From: Candidatus Izemoplasma sp.
GTDB taxonomy: Bacteria > Bacillota_I > Bacilli_A > Izemoplasmatales > Izemoplasmataceae
Assembly: GCA_029939945.1 (NCBI GenBank)
Contig: JAOZRX010000003.1
Coordinates: 1-54,548 of the forward strand
DNA: 54,548 nucleotides
Direction: 5' to 3'
Each line of letters opens with the position of its first letter. Within the stretch, counting starts at the first letter, position 1. The notes beneath the pieces are model-generated. The model was given only the letters and a program-made list of their open reading frames with translations, did not search any database and was not told where the DNA came from. The position numbers were made by a program, and so were the translations under genes. Shown one piece after another: positions 8,766-17,674 of this stretch.

Positions 8766-8976
8766 TGAAATCGATGAGAAAGACGAGTAAGTATAATATT
8801 AATGTCAGAGAACTAGTGGTTGGTGCGAACTAGGATAATAATATACTGAAGCTACTTTTGAGAGACAGAAAACTGTTCGTATTCCTGCGTTAAGGGATTT
8901 GAGTGCTAGAATATCTAGAACTAAGGTGGTACCACGGAATTTATTCGTCCTTAATTAATTTTAAGGGCGTTTTTTA
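8766..8976 (+). promoter_or_regulatory. T-box riboswitch, alanine-specific (alaS leader)
   Basis: The leader contains a Stem I with GACGAG and GGTTGGTGCGAAC-like elements, a specifier loop reading GAA-GCU-A with GCU (Ala codon) at 8851-8853, and the T-box core AAGGTGGTACCACGG at 8923-8937. The terminator is a perfect 9-bp stem CGTCCTTAA/TTAAGGGCG (8946-8969) followed by six Ts. The specifier agrees with the synthetase it precedes, so uncharged tRNA-Ala is the predicted inducer. Confidence 0.96.
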
Positions 8977-8996
8977 TTATAAAGGAGTGAGACAAA

Positions 8997-11621
8997 ATGA
9001 AGGATTTAACAGCTAATGAGATCAGAAATATTTGGATTTATTTTTTCAAAGAGAGAGGACATAACGTCGAAGAAAGCGCTAGTTTAATACCTAACAATGA
9101 TAAAACATTATTATGGATAAACGCTGGAGTTGCGCCACTTAAGAAATATTTTGATGGGACAGTAATCCCTAAAAATCCCAGAATTGTAAATGCTCAAAAA
9201 TGTATTAGAACAAATGATATTGACAATGTTGGTAAAACAGCTAGACATCATACTTTTTTTGAGATGCTTGGTAATTTCTCAATTGGTGATTATTTTAAAG
9301 ATGAAATAATACCTTGGGCTTTTGAAATAATGACTAGTGATAAATATTTTGGGTTTGATAAAGATAGATTATATATGACTATTTATCCAACTGATGAAGA
9401 AACAAAAAAAGCATGGATGGATTTAGGAGTTGACGAAAGTCATATTATTAAATCAAAACATAATTTTTGGGAAATCGGAAGTGGTCCATGTGGACCAGAT
9501 ACTGAGATTTATTATGATCGCGGAATTGAATACGGAGATGTTGATGTAAGTGTAATGAAAGATGATATTGAAAATGATCGATTTGTTGAATTTTGGAATA
9601 TCGTATTTTCACAATACAATAGTAAACCTGAACTCAAAAGAAGTGAATATCCAGAACTTCCAAGTAAGAATATTGATACAGGATTAGGATTTGAAAGATT
9701 AGTTTGTCTTATTCAAGATGTTGAAACAAACTTTGAAACAGATTTATTTATGCCTTTATTAAATCAACTTGGAGAATTCACTGGAATTCCATATACTGGA
9801 CAAATGTCTTACAAAGTTATCGTAGATCACGTTAGAACGGTTGTATTTGCCGTTAGCGATGGGGCTGTTCTTTCGAACGAAGGAAGAGGCTATGTCTTAA
9901 GAAGACTTCTAAGACGTGCTGTAAAACACGGTAAACAACTTGGAATAACTGAGGCTTTCTTATATAAAATGGTAGATACAGTAATAACTACTATGGGTTC
10001 ATTTTACTCATACTTAAAAGATCACCGAGACTTAACAATTAAAGTAATTAAAATAGAAGAAAATAAATTCTTAGAAACATTAGTTCAAGGTGAAAAAATA
10101 TTAGAGGATTTAATTAAGAATAATAAAACAAAAATCATTTCTGGAGAAAAAGCTTTTACATTATATGATACTTATGGGTACCCTCTTGAATTAACAGTTG
10201 AAATAGCCGAAAATGAAGGACTAACAGTAGATAAAGAAGGCTTTAAAACAGAGATGGAAAAACAAAAAGAACGAGCAAGATCAGCTAGAAAAAATGTTAT
10301 CTCAATGAATAACCAAAATGAGGAATATATTAACTTTAAAGAACAAAGCAAGTTTACTGGATATTCGACTCTAAATGGAAATACAAAAGTATTAAAAAGT
10401 TTTACAGAAGGAGTTGTATTAGAAAACACTCCATTTTATGCTGAAAGTGGTGGACAAATCGGAGATAAAGGAATAATTCAAAAAGGGAATAAAGAATATA
10501 ATGTACTTGATGTTCAAAAATTACCTAATGGACAATTCATTCATTTTATAGAAAATAATGATTTAGAAGATGGTGACTTAGTAGAAGCACGAGTTGATGA
10601 AGATACAAGATTATTAATAATGGATAACCATTCAGCAACTCATTTAATGTTTGCTGCTTTAAGAGAAATAATTGGAAGTCATGTGTCTCAACAAGGGTCA
10701 CAAGTAACTAATGAAAATCTTCGTTTTGATTTTAACAATTATGATAACCTTACTGACGAATTACTCTTAGAAATAGAGGAAAAAGTTAATCAAAAAATTA
10801 GCGATAATATTGAAATAGATATTTCTGAAAAAACAATTGAAGAAGCAAAAGCACTAGGTGCTATAGCTGAATTTGGAGAAAAATATAGTGATAAAGTACG
10901 TGTAATTGATATGAATTATACAATTGATTTATGTGGTGGAACACATGTCCATAACACAGGAGTTATTAAGAAGTTTGCTATCGCATCAATTGAATCTAAG
11001 GGTAGCGGTATTTATCGTATTGTAGGTCATGCAAACAAATCAATTGAAAATATCAGAAATCAATTTGTTGGATTCCATAAAGAGATGGATAAATTGATGG
11101 TTAAGGTAGACAAATTACTTCTTGAAGCAAAAGAAAATGATATCGATATTAATTTCTCATTTGTTAGAAATGAAGAAATTATAGGATCGTACCAAGACAT
11201 TATCAATAAAAGATTAGAATTTGCTAAGCTTCAAGAAGATGTTAGAAAATTTGAAAAAGAGTATAAAGAACTAGTAAAAATAAAGGTATTTAAAAATGTT
11301 GATGACTTCTTAAAACTTGCTGAGGATGGTAAGATAATTATAAGAACAGAAAACATTGATAAAGATTCATTAAAACCACTTGCCGATAGATTGTTAGAAA
11401 AACTAGGTAAAGGGTTTGTGTTCATTGCTAATGTATCAAGTAATAAAGTAACTTTCATTGCCAAATCTAATGTTGAAATTCACGCAGGAAATATTGCAAA
11501 AGCAGCTGCAATCGTTACCGGAGGTAATGGTGGAGGTCGTCCAGACATGGCGCAAGCTGGAGGTAGAGACACTACTAAGGTAGATGAAGCATTATTAAAA
11601 GTTAAGGAATTAACAAAGTGA
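8997..11621 (+). CDS. alaS: Alanyl-tRNA synthetase
   Basis: Class II synthetase that charges tRNA-Ala and hydrolyses mischarged Ser/Gly-tRNA-Ala. The 874-residue protein has the N-terminal catalytic core, the editing domain with zinc ligands HSATH (H545, H549) and CGGTH (C646, H650), and the C-terminal oligomerisation/C-Ala region ending in GGNGGGRPDMAQAGG. The start at 8997 follows AAAGGAGTGAG. It is under T-box control and heads a long plus-strand series; its TGA stop overlaps the GTG start of ruvX by four bases, indicating translational coupling. Confidence 0.98.
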   Translation: MKDLTANEIRNIWIYFFKERGHNVEESASLIPNNDKTLLWINAGVAPLKKYFDGTVIPKNPRIVNAQKCIRTNDIDNVGKTARHHTFFEMLGNFSIGDYFKDEIIPWAFEIMTSDKYFGFDKDRLYMTIYPTDEETKKAWMDLGVDESHIIKSKHNFWEIGSGPCGPDTEIYYDRGIEYGDVDVSVMKDDIENDRFVEFWNIVFSQYNSKPELKRSEYPELPSKNIDTGLGFERLVCLIQDVETNFETDLFMPLLNQLGEFTGIPYTGQMSYKVIVDHVRTVVFAVSDGAVLSNEGRGYVLRRLLRRAVKHGKQLGITEAFLYKMVDTVITTMGSFYSYLKDHRDLTIKVIKIEENKFLETLVQGEKILEDLIKNNKTKIISGEKAFTLYDTYGYPLELTVEIAENEGLTVDKEGFKTEMEKQKERARSARKNVISMNNQNEEYINFKEQSKFTGYSTLNGNTKVLKSFTEGVVLENTPFYAESGGQIGDKGIIQKGNKEYNVLDVQKLPNGQFIHFIENNDLEDGDLVEARVDEDTRLLIMDNHSATHLMFAALREIIGSHVSQQGSQVTNENLRFDFNNYDNLTDELLLEIEEKVNQKISDNIEIDISEKTIEEAKALGAIAEFGEKYSDKVRVIDMNYTIDLCGGTHVHNTGVIKKFAIASIESKGSGIYRIVGHANKSIENIRNQFVGFHKEMDKLMVKVDKLLLEAKENDIDINFSFVRNEEIIGSYQDIINKRLEFAKLQEDVRKFEKEYKELVKIKVFKNVDDFLKLAEDGKIIIRTENIDKDSLKPLADRLLEKLGKGFVFIANVSSNKVTFIAKSNVEIHAGNIAKAAAIVTGGNGGGRPDMAQAGGRDTTKVDEALLKVKELTK

Positions 11622-12034
11622 AAAAACTAGGATTAGATTTAGGGAACAAAACATTAGGAATAGCAATAAGTGATGAACTAGCATTTCTAGCTAGAGGACT
11701 TGAAACTTATCGATTTGAAGATAAAGATTTTGATAGTGCACTAGCATATACAATTACATTAATTGAGAAAAATAAAATAGATGTTGTTGTACTTGGATTA
11801 CCAAAAAATATGGATGGCTCTTTAGGTGAACAAGCAAATTATTCAATTCAATTTAAAGAGAAATTGGTTGAATTAAGTAATGTTGAAGTAGTATTTTGGG
11901 ACGAAAGATTAACTTCTAAAATGGCTTCAAATATGATGATTTCACAAAACTTAAAAAGAAGTAAAAGAAAAAAAGATATTGATAAAATGGCAGCAGTTAT
12001 AATACTGCAAGGCTATTTAGATTCTAAAGTCTAG
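11618..12034 (+). CDS. ruvX: RuvX/YqgF-family Holliday junction resolvase-like nuclease
   Basis: RNase H-fold protein of the YqgF family, implicated in 16S rRNA 5' maturation and possibly Holliday-junction resolution. The 138-residue product shows the family motifs: LGLDLGNKTLGIAISD at the N-terminus (first catalytic Asp), VVLGLPKNMDGS, WDERLTSKMA and DKMAAVIILQGYLD. Start is the GTG at 11618, overlapping the alaS stop (GTGA). It corresponds to B. subtilis yrrK, also placed between alaS and yrzB. Confidence 0.94.
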   Translation: MKKLGLDLGNKTLGIAISDELAFLARGLETYRFEDKDFDSALAYTITLIEKNKIDVVVLGLPKNMDGSLGEQANYSIQFKEKLVELSNVEVVFWDERLTSKMASNMMISQNLKRSKRKKDIDKMAAVIILQGYLDSKV

Positions 12035-12046
12035 GAGGAATATAAA

Positions 12047-12301
12047 ATGGATGAAAAAAAATTCACGGTAGTAGATGAAGAAGGAAAAGAACTAGATTAT
12101 GAAGTTGTCTTAACATTTAAGAATCCTGATACTGAAAAATCGTATGTTATATACAAACTACCAGGAGATGAAAATGATGAAGTATTCGCAGCTGCTTATG
12201 ATGAGTCTGAGAAAAATGGTGGTAATTTACAACCAGTTGATTCAGACGAAGAATGGGACATGCTTGATGAAGTACTAAATGCTTTTTTAGATGAAGAATA
12301 G
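12047..12301 (+). CDS. yrzB: DUF1292 family protein (YrzB-like)
   Basis: A small acidic 84-residue protein with the DUF1292 layout: an opening EKKFTVVDEEGKE-like strand pair, a central YVIYKLPGDENDEVFAAAYDE section and an acidic tail with EEWDMLDEVLNAFLDEE. Its biochemical role is unknown. It has its own AGGAGG and the same place as B. subtilis yrzB after yrrK. In Bacillus the next gene is mltG (yrrL), which is absent here; trmR follows after nine bases. Confidence 0.9.
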   Translation: MDEKKFTVVDEEGKELDYEVVLTFKNPDTEKSYVIYKLPGDENDEVFAAAYDESEKNGGNLQPVDSDEEWDMLDEVLNAFLDEE

Positions 12302-12310
12302 GTGATTTGA

Positions 12311-12931
12311 TTGGAAAATGAATATCTATGCAAAATAAATATTAAAGAGACTAATGAATTATTAGTTACTTTAAAGACGTATGCTTTAAAAAATGATGTA
12401 CCAATCATTACTGATGAAGGGATTAACTTCATCAACCAAATAATTAAACTTTCTAAAGTAAAAAAAATATTAGAAATAGGTACAGCAATTGGATATTCAG
12501 CAATCAATATGGCACAGAAAAATGATATAACAATAACTTCAATTGAGAAGAGTACAAAGATGTATAACTTAGCTTTGAATAATATAAAAACTGCTAATCT
12601 AGAAGATAGAATTGAACTTATTAATGACGATGCATTACAAGTTGATGAATCACTAATTGGTAGTTTTGATTTAGTATTTATTGATGCAGCAAAAGCACAA
12701 AGTATTAAGTTTTTTGAGAAGTATAAAAACTGTTTAAACGAAGAAGGAATTATAATAACTGATAATTTATTATTCCACAATCTAGTTACTGAAGTTATAA
12801 GAGATAGAAATCTTCGTCAATTAGTTCGAAAAATTGATAGTTTTAATAAATTTGTAGTAGAAGTTGAAGGCTTCGATACTTATCTTTATCAGCTAGGCGA
12901 TGGGATGAGTTTGAGTATTAAGAGGAAGTGA
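12311..12931 (+). CDS. trmR: tRNA 5-hydroxyuridine methyltransferase (TrmR/YrrM-like)
   Basis: SAM-dependent O-methyltransferase of the class I, COMT-like family. In B. subtilis the orthologue TrmR converts 5-hydroxyuridine at tRNA position 34 to 5-methoxyuridine. The SAM site EIGTAIGYSAINMA lies near residues 55-68, followed by TSIEKS, the metal/catalytic FIDAAKAQ and ITDNLLF. The 206-residue length is typical. The start must be the TTG at 12311: AGGTGAT lies just before it and no in-frame ATG follows within the conserved N-terminus. The orthologue assignment leans on the two U32 genes that follow, exactly as in the yrrMNO operon. Confidence 0.85.
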   Translation: MENEYLCKINIKETNELLVTLKTYALKNDVPIITDEGINFINQIIKLSKVKKILEIGTAIGYSAINMAQKNDITITSIEKSTKMYNLALNNIKTANLEDRIELINDDALQVDESLIGSFDLVFIDAAKAQSIKFFEKYKNCLNEEGIIITDNLLFHNLVTEVIRDRNLRQLVRKIDSFNKFVVEVEGFDTYLYQLGDGMSLSIKRK

Positions 12932-12935
12932 CATT

Positions 12936-13823
12936 ATGAAAATTGCAGTAACACTTTTTGATGTATCAAGTATTACTAGATTGAGTGAAGTTGGGGCAGA
13001 TATTTTCATTATAGGAAACAAGCAATATGCTAATAGATTAGTATCATCGTTTTCTACAATAGAATTAACTGAAGCAAACAACTTAATAAAATCTCTAAAT
13101 AAAGAAATCTATATTTCCTTAAATCTTATTGCTCATAATGAGGATTTAAGGAAGATTGAAGAATTTCTTGATTTTGTTATGAAATTAAATGTTGATGGAA
13201 TTATCTTTGGAGACTTATCTGTATATATCTTAGCTAAAAAAAGAGGGATAGAAGGATTGCTTATCTATAGTCCTGAAACTCTTAATACTAATTACTACGA
13301 TCCGGTATTTTGGGAGAATAAAGGTATTAAAGGACTTACTATCTCAAAAGAAATAACTTTAGAAGATATAACTATAATAGCAAAAAATAGTAATATAGAT
13401 ATCTCGCTAATTGCTCATGGACATTTAAATATGTTTCATTCAAGAAGACCACTTATCGAAAACTTCTTAAAATATACTGGAAGTGAGTATAATAATTTTT
13501 TAGATAATCGAAATTTAAAATTGGTAGAAGAAATAAGAAATGAATCATATCCAGTTTTTCAAGATTCTCATGGGACACACATCTTTAGAGATAAGTCTTT
13601 AGAATCTTATCAGGAAGTAAAAGATTTAAATGAAATACTTGATATATTTATCATTGATGGCATTTTCAAAGATACAAGTTATTTAATTGAAACTACTAGT
13701 AATTACAAGTCCTTACTAAACAGTAAAAACCACTATAAAAAAGCAAAAAAACTTTCACAACTATATGAAAAAGATCACGATTCTGGATTCTTATATAAGA
13801 AGACAGTTTACGTGAAATATTAG
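12936..13823 (+). CDS. trhP1: U32-family tRNA hydroxylation protein, small subunit (TrhP1/YrrN-like)
   Basis: Peptidase U32 family protein. In B. subtilis, YrrN together with YrrO makes 5-hydroxyuridine at tRNA position 34 using a prephenate-derived pathway. The 295-residue protein has the TIM-barrel repeats of U32, including YISLNLIAHNEDL, and HGHLNMFHSRRPL where the larger partner has its cysteine motif; the cluster cysteines are therefore missing here, as expected for the YrrN-type partner. The ATG at 12936 has an AGAGGAAGTGA site and follows trmR by four bases. The division of labour between partners is inferred from the family. Confidence 0.82.
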   Translation: MKIAVTLFDVSSITRLSEVGADIFIIGNKQYANRLVSSFSTIELTEANNLIKSLNKEIYISLNLIAHNEDLRKIEEFLDFVMKLNVDGIIFGDLSVYILAKKRGIEGLLIYSPETLNTNYYDPVFWENKGIKGLTISKEITLEDITIIAKNSNIDISLIAHGHLNMFHSRRPLIENFLKYTGSEYNNFLDNRNLKLVEEIRNESYPVFQDSHGTHIFRDKSLESYQEVKDLNEILDIFIIDGIFKDTSYLIETTSNYKSLLNSKNHYKKAKKLSQLYEKDHDSGFLYKKTVYVKY

Positions 13824-13832
13824 GTTGGTGAA

Positions 13833-15026
13833 ATGATGAAAAAACCTGAATTATTAGCTCCTGCAGGGAGTTTAGAAAAATTAAAAATTGCATTTATTTA
13901 TGGTGCAGACGCTGTTTTTATTGGTGGTAAGAAATTTTCTTTAAGAGCTAGAGCATCTAATTTCGATATTCCTGAAATTAAGAAAGCTTGTGATTTTGCT
14001 CATAATCTTAGGAAAAAAGTTTATGTAACTACAAATATCATTCCACATAATGATAATTTGAATGGATTAGCTGAATATTTAAGAGATTTAGAAAGTGTCG
14101 GAGTAGATGCAATAATTTGTGCTTCTCCAATAATTATTGATACAGCAAAAAAACATACAAATTTAGAGATTCATATCTCAACCCAAGTTTCAGCTACTAA
14201 TTATGAAACAGTTAATTTTTGGCATAAAGAGGGTGCAACAAGAGTTGTCTTAGCGCGAGAATTGAATAAATATGAGATTTCTGAATTGAAGAAAAACACT
14301 AAATGTGATATTGAAGTATTTATACATGGAGGAATGTGCGTATCTTATTCTGGGCGTTGTACTTTATCCAATAATATGACTGATAGAGATGCGAATAGAG
14401 GGGGATGTGCTCATAGCTGTAGATGGAATTACGATCTATTTGATGGAGAAACAAAATTGAATAATGGTATTTCATTTTCAATGAGTTCAAAGGATCTTCA
14501 GACAGTTAAACACATTTCTGATTTGATTGACATAGGCGTTGATTCACTAAAAATAGAAGGTAGAATGAAGTCAATTCATTACATCGCAACTGTAGTAAAT
14601 ACTTATCGTAAATTGATAGATGATATATGTGATGATTATGAAATCGATTTACCAAAATATTTACTTGAAATCAGAAAAGCAGAGAACAGATTAACAAGTC
14701 ATGGATTCATGGAAGGCATGACAACAATAGATGAACAACTATACAATATGAGAAGTGAAAATCCTTCTCAAGATTTCATTGCTTATGTTCGTGATTATGA
14801 TGAAGAAAACTTTATCGCAACTATTGAACAAAGAAATCATTTTGTACCAGGAGAATTAGCAGAAGTATTTTCACCAAATTTTGAATCGTTAAAATTCAAA
14901 ATTGATGAAATAAGAGATATTGATGATAATATTCTTGATGCTGCTAGACATCCAAAACAATTACTTAAAGTCTTTATTCCTTTTAAAGTTTCAAAATATG
15001 ATATAATTAGAAAAATTAAACATTAA
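13833..15026 (+). CDS. trhP2: U32-family tRNA hydroxylation protein, large subunit (TrhP2/YrrO-like)
   Basis: U32 family member related to YrrO and to E. coli TrhP, needed for 5-hydroxyuridine in tRNA. It starts with the classic PELLAPAGSLEKLKIAF and carries the four-cysteine pattern C169, C176 (SGRC), C192 and C196 (GGCAHSC), which in this family is proposed to hold an iron-sulfur cluster. KIEGRMKSIHYIA is also typical. Length 397 residues. Two consecutive ATGs (13833 and 13836) fit the ribosome site equally well. The gene ends the trmR-trhP1-trhP2 unit; a promoter for udk follows immediately. Confidence 0.87.
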   Translation: MMKKPELLAPAGSLEKLKIAFIYGADAVFIGGKKFSLRARASNFDIPEIKKACDFAHNLRKKVYVTTNIIPHNDNLNGLAEYLRDLESVGVDAIICASPIIIDTAKKHTNLEIHISTQVSATNYETVNFWHKEGATRVVLARELNKYEISELKKNTKCDIEVFIHGGMCVSYSGRCTLSNNMTDRDANRGGCAHSCRWNYDLFDGETKLNNGISFSMSSKDLQTVKHISDLIDIGVDSLKIEGRMKSIHYIATVVNTYRKLIDDICDDYEIDLPKYLLEIRKAENRLTSHGFMEGMTTIDEQLYNMRSENPSQDFIAYVRDYDEENFIATIEQRNHFVPGELAEVFSPNFESLKFKIDEIRDIDDNILDAARHPKQLLKVFIPFKVSKYDIIRKIKH

Positions 15027-15029
15027 GTG

Positions 15030-15057
15030 TTGAAATAATATATAATTATAATATAAT
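15030..15057 (+). promoter_or_regulatory. Promoter of udk
   Basis: TTGAAA (15030-15035), 16-base spacer, TATAAT (15052-15057), in a very AT-rich stretch just after the trhP2 stop. Confidence 0.55.
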
Positions 15058-15087
15058 AATAATTGATAATTCATCTAGAAATTACAG

Positions 15088-15109
15088 AGGGAGTTGGATA
15101 ACTCCTTTT
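15088..15109 (+). terminator. Short hairpin with T run in the udk leader (possible attenuator)
   Basis: A stem of about 8 bp (core GGAGTT 15090-15095 with AACTCC 15100-15105, GGAT loop) is followed by TTTT. It lies between the predicted udk promoter and the udk ribosome site, so it could attenuate udk rather than end trhP2. The T run is short and efficiency is uncertain. Confidence 0.4.
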
Positions 15110-15135
15110 GTTAAGAAATTATAGGAGGGCATTAT

Positions 15136-15756
15136 ATGGATAAACCGGTATTTATAGCTGTAGCAGGTGGTTCAGCATCAGGGAAAACAACGGTTGTTGA
15201 TAAGATAATTAATAGTTTTAACCCTGAAGATGTAACGGTTATTAAGCATGATGATTATTACAAGGACCAATCAGAAATGGATATGGAAGAAAGATACAAA
15301 GTAAATTACGATCATCCATTTTCGCTTGATAACGACTTAATGTATCGTAACATTTTAGATTTGCTAAAAGGGAAAGACATCATCAAACCTAAATATGATT
15401 TTGAAGCACATAATAGAAGTAAAGAAACAGAAATTATATCACCTACTAAAATTATTATTTTAGAAGGAATCCTTATTATGGAGGATGAAAGAATTAGAGA
15501 TTTATTTGATATTAAACTTTTTGTAGAAGCAGATGATGATATCCGCTTCATTAGAAGATTAAAAAGAGATATGGAAGAACGCGGAAGATCACTAGAAGGT
15601 GTAATAAATCAATATCTAAAAACGGTTAAACCAATGCATTTTGCTTTCGTTAAACCTACTAAAAGATATGCTGATCTTATTATTCCAAATGACCTCAATC
15701 ATGATGTCGCTGTTGATTTAATTATCACGAAAATAAATTCTATCATTTCTGAGTAG
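15136..15756 (+). CDS. udk: Uridine kinase
   Basis: Phosphorylates uridine and cytidine with ATP/GTP in pyrimidine salvage. The P-loop GGSASGKT is at residues 11-18, followed by the family motif HDDYYKD and a lid region with RRLKRDMEERGRSLEGV near 130-150. Length 206 residues, typical of bacterial Udk. The ATG at 15136 follows AGGAGGG. As in B. subtilis it stands between the yrrMNO tRNA modification genes and greA. Confidence 0.95.
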   Translation: MDKPVFIAVAGGSASGKTTVVDKIINSFNPEDVTVIKHDDYYKDQSEMDMEERYKVNYDHPFSLDNDLMYRNILDLLKGKDIIKPKYDFEAHNRSKETEIISPTKIIILEGILIMEDERIRDLFDIKLFVEADDDIRFIRRLKRDMEERGRSLEGVINQYLKTVKPMHFAFVKPTKRYADLIIPNDLNHDVAVDLIITKINSIISE

Positions 15757-15793
15757 TATATAGTATAATAAATTCGAATATGGAGGTAACATT

Positions 15794-16258
15794 ATGGACA
15801 ATTTATATAAGTTAACAAAACAAGGATTTAAAGACTTACAAGAGGAACTTGAGAGATTAAAAGATGTTGATAGAAAAAGAAATCTTGAATCTTTAAAAGA
15901 TGCCAGAGCACAAGGTGATTTATCTGAAAATGCGGACTACGATGCAGCAAGAGAAGAACAAGCTCGCATAGAAGAAAGAGTTAAAGAAATTGAAATTATT
16001 CTTAAAAATTATGAAATAATTAAAGAAGATACATCTAAGAACGTAAATATCGGTAAAACAGTAATAATTAAAGTTGATGATCTTCCAGAACAAACATACA
16101 CAATAGTTGGTTCTTTAGAAGCAAATCCTTTGAAGGGTAAAATATCAAACGAATCACCTATTGGCAAAGGAATCATAGGAACTAAAAAAGGCCAAACAGT
16201 TAACATTAAAACTGAAACAAAAAAAGAAGTAAAAGTTAAAATAATTGACGTTAAATAA
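15794..16258 (+). CDS. greA: Transcription elongation factor GreA
   Basis: Binds the RNA polymerase secondary channel and stimulates cleavage of backtracked RNA. The N-terminal coiled coil contains the acidic tip DLSENADYDAAREEQ (about residues 40-55), where the D and E residues position the catalytic magnesium; the C-terminal globular domain ends with NIKTETKKEVKVKI. Length 154 residues. A TATAAT at 15764-15769 may provide a private promoter, and the ATG at 15794 follows TGGAGGT. Confidence 0.96.
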   Translation: MDNLYKLTKQGFKDLQEELERLKDVDRKRNLESLKDARAQGDLSENADYDAAREEQARIEERVKEIEIILKNYEIIKEDTSKNVNIGKTVIIKVDDLPEQTYTIVGSLEANPLKGKISNESPIGKGIIGTKKGQTVNIKTETKKEVKVKIIDVK

Positions 16259-16283
16259 GAATGTTCTAAACATTCTTATTTTA
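16256..16283 (+). terminator. Terminator hairpin overlapping the greA stop codon
   Basis: TAAGAATGTT (16256-16265, beginning with the stop codon) pairs with AACATTCTTA (16269-16278), followed by TTTTAATAATTTT. The T tract is interrupted, so some readthrough into mtnN is likely. Confidence 0.65.
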
Positions 16284-16303
16284 ATAATTTTGGAGGTACT
16301 AAC

Positions 16304-16993
16304 ATGATAGGCATAATTGGAGCTTTAGATGAAGAAATTTCTTCAATCTTAAAAGAAGTGACAGATATTGAAAAAATCAAACTGAAAGTAAGAACTTTCT
16401 ATAAAGGACAAATAAACAACAAAGATGTTGTAATTGTATTAGCAGGAGAGGGAAAAGTTAATGCAGCAATAACAACTTCTTTGATGATTGAGAACTTCAA
16501 TGTAAAATGCATTATTAATGTTGGTGTAGCTGGTGGACAAAAAGGAGTTAAACATAGAGATGTAGTTATCTCAAGTGAAGTTCTATATCACGATTTTGAT
16601 GTAACATCTTTTGGTAAATATGTGAGAGGACAAGTCCCAGGATTCAAACCCTTGTTTTACGCAGATGAATCATTGCTAAATAAGACAAAAATGGTTTTAA
16701 ATAACCTTCACTTTAACTACAAAATAGGTAAAATAGCTAGTGGTGACCAGTTTGTATATTCAAAAGAGACTATAAAAGATGTGAACGAGCTATACTCAGA
16801 TATTTATGCGATTGAAATGGAAGCTGGAGCAATCGCTCAGACTTCTACGATTTATAACGTTCCCTTTATAATTTATAGAAGTATCTCAGATATATTAGAG
16901 GATGAAGATCAAGATGATGATTTCTATAAATTCTTAGCTATAGCATCCAAAAATGCAAGTCTAGTACTAAAAGAGTTAATTAGAATCTTATGA
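16304..16993 (+). CDS. mtnN: 5'-Methylthioadenosine/S-adenosylhomocysteine nucleosidase
   Basis: Hydrolyses MTA and SAH to adenine and the thioribose or ribosyl-homocysteine, clearing by-products of SAM-dependent reactions. The 229-residue protein shows GEGKVNAAITTS, the VGVAGG nucleoside-binding loop, ASGDQFV, and AIEMEAGAIAQ with the substrate-binding Glu pair. The ATG at 16304 has TGGAGGT upstream. The TGA stop overlaps the next ATG as ATGA, coupling it to the YgjP-like gene. Its product clears SAH made by neighbouring methyltransferases such as TrmR, though that link is only contextual. Confidence 0.94.
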   Translation: MIGIIGALDEEISSILKEVTDIEKIKLKVRTFYKGQINNKDVVIVLAGEGKVNAAITTSLMIENFNVKCIINVGVAGGQKGVKHRDVVISSEVLYHDFDVTSFGKYVRGQVPGFKPLFYADESLLNKTKMVLNNLHFNYKIGKIASGDQFVYSKETIKDVNELYSDIYAIEMEAGAIAQTSTIYNVPFIIYRSISDILEDEDQDDDFYKFLAIASKNASLVLKELIRIL

Positions 16994-17670
16994 TTCAAGA
17001 ACTAATAATAGATAATCATGTTATTAAGTACCAAATAAGCTATAAAAATAATAAGAATACTTATTTTTATTTTAAAAGAGATGGATACATTCAAGTTAAC
17101 GCATCTAAAAGAATGAATGAGATAAAGATAAAGTCATATATTATTAAAAATAAGAAATCGTTCATTAAAAAATATGATAGTTCTTTGAAGAAAATATCAA
17201 ATGAAAACACTTATAATATATTTGGTGAAGAGTATAAGCCGATATATATAAAAAACGCAAGAAAAATTGAAATTAATTATGCTGGGAAAATGATTTACTT
17301 ACCAAATATCACTATTGACCAACTTGATAATCTATATAAGAAATTCGAAAAAGAGATATTGATTATTAAATTAGATGAATTAAAGCAGAAGTATATCGAA
17401 AATGGATTTATTGATATATCTAATATCAACTTTAAATCTAGATATATGGATACGAGATTTGGTAGTTGTAATCCAACTAAAAATAATATCAATATTAATC
17501 TATATTTAACACGTTTTGATGAGAAGTATTTAGAGTATGTATTTCTACATGAAATTACACATTTGATTCATCAAAATCATTCAGTAGATTTTTATGATTT
17601 ACTAGGAAAATTATCAACTAACTATAAGCAACTTAAAAAGGAATTAAATAATAAATTTATTAATAGGTGA
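16990..17670 (+). CDS. YgjP-like metallopeptidase domain protein (DUF45/SprT-type)
   Basis: A 226-residue protein whose C-terminal half fits the YgjP/DUF45 zinc-peptidase-like domain: [11 protein letters not shown] (cf. RWGSC in the family), then [13 protein letters not shown] with HExxH and a downstream histidine as metal ligands. The N-terminal half is a lysine- and asparagine-rich beta region typical of the family. No signal peptide or membrane segment, so it is cytoplasmic. No substrate is established for the family in Firmicutes. It overlaps mtnN by four bases (ATGA) and precedes the YgiQ gene by four bases, suggesting one transcript. Confidence 0.83.
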   Translation: MIQELIIDNHVIKYQISYKNNKNTYFYFKRDGYIQVNASKRMNEIKIKSYIIKNKKSFIKKYDSSLKKISNENTYNIFGEEYKPIYIKNARKIEINYAGKMIYLPNITIDQLDNLYKKFEKEILIIKLDELKQKYIENGFIDISNINFKSRYMDTRFGSCNPTKNNININLYLTRFDEKYLEYVFLHEITHLIHQNHSVDFYDLLGKLSTNYKQLKKELNNKFINR

Positions 17671-17674
17671 TAGT

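Noticed and set aside
12196-12780. 194-residue open frame on the minus strand opposite yrzB and trmR
   Set aside because: It is antisense to two well-conserved genes, has low-complexity Ser/Ile/Phe composition and no ribosome site; it is a coding shadow.
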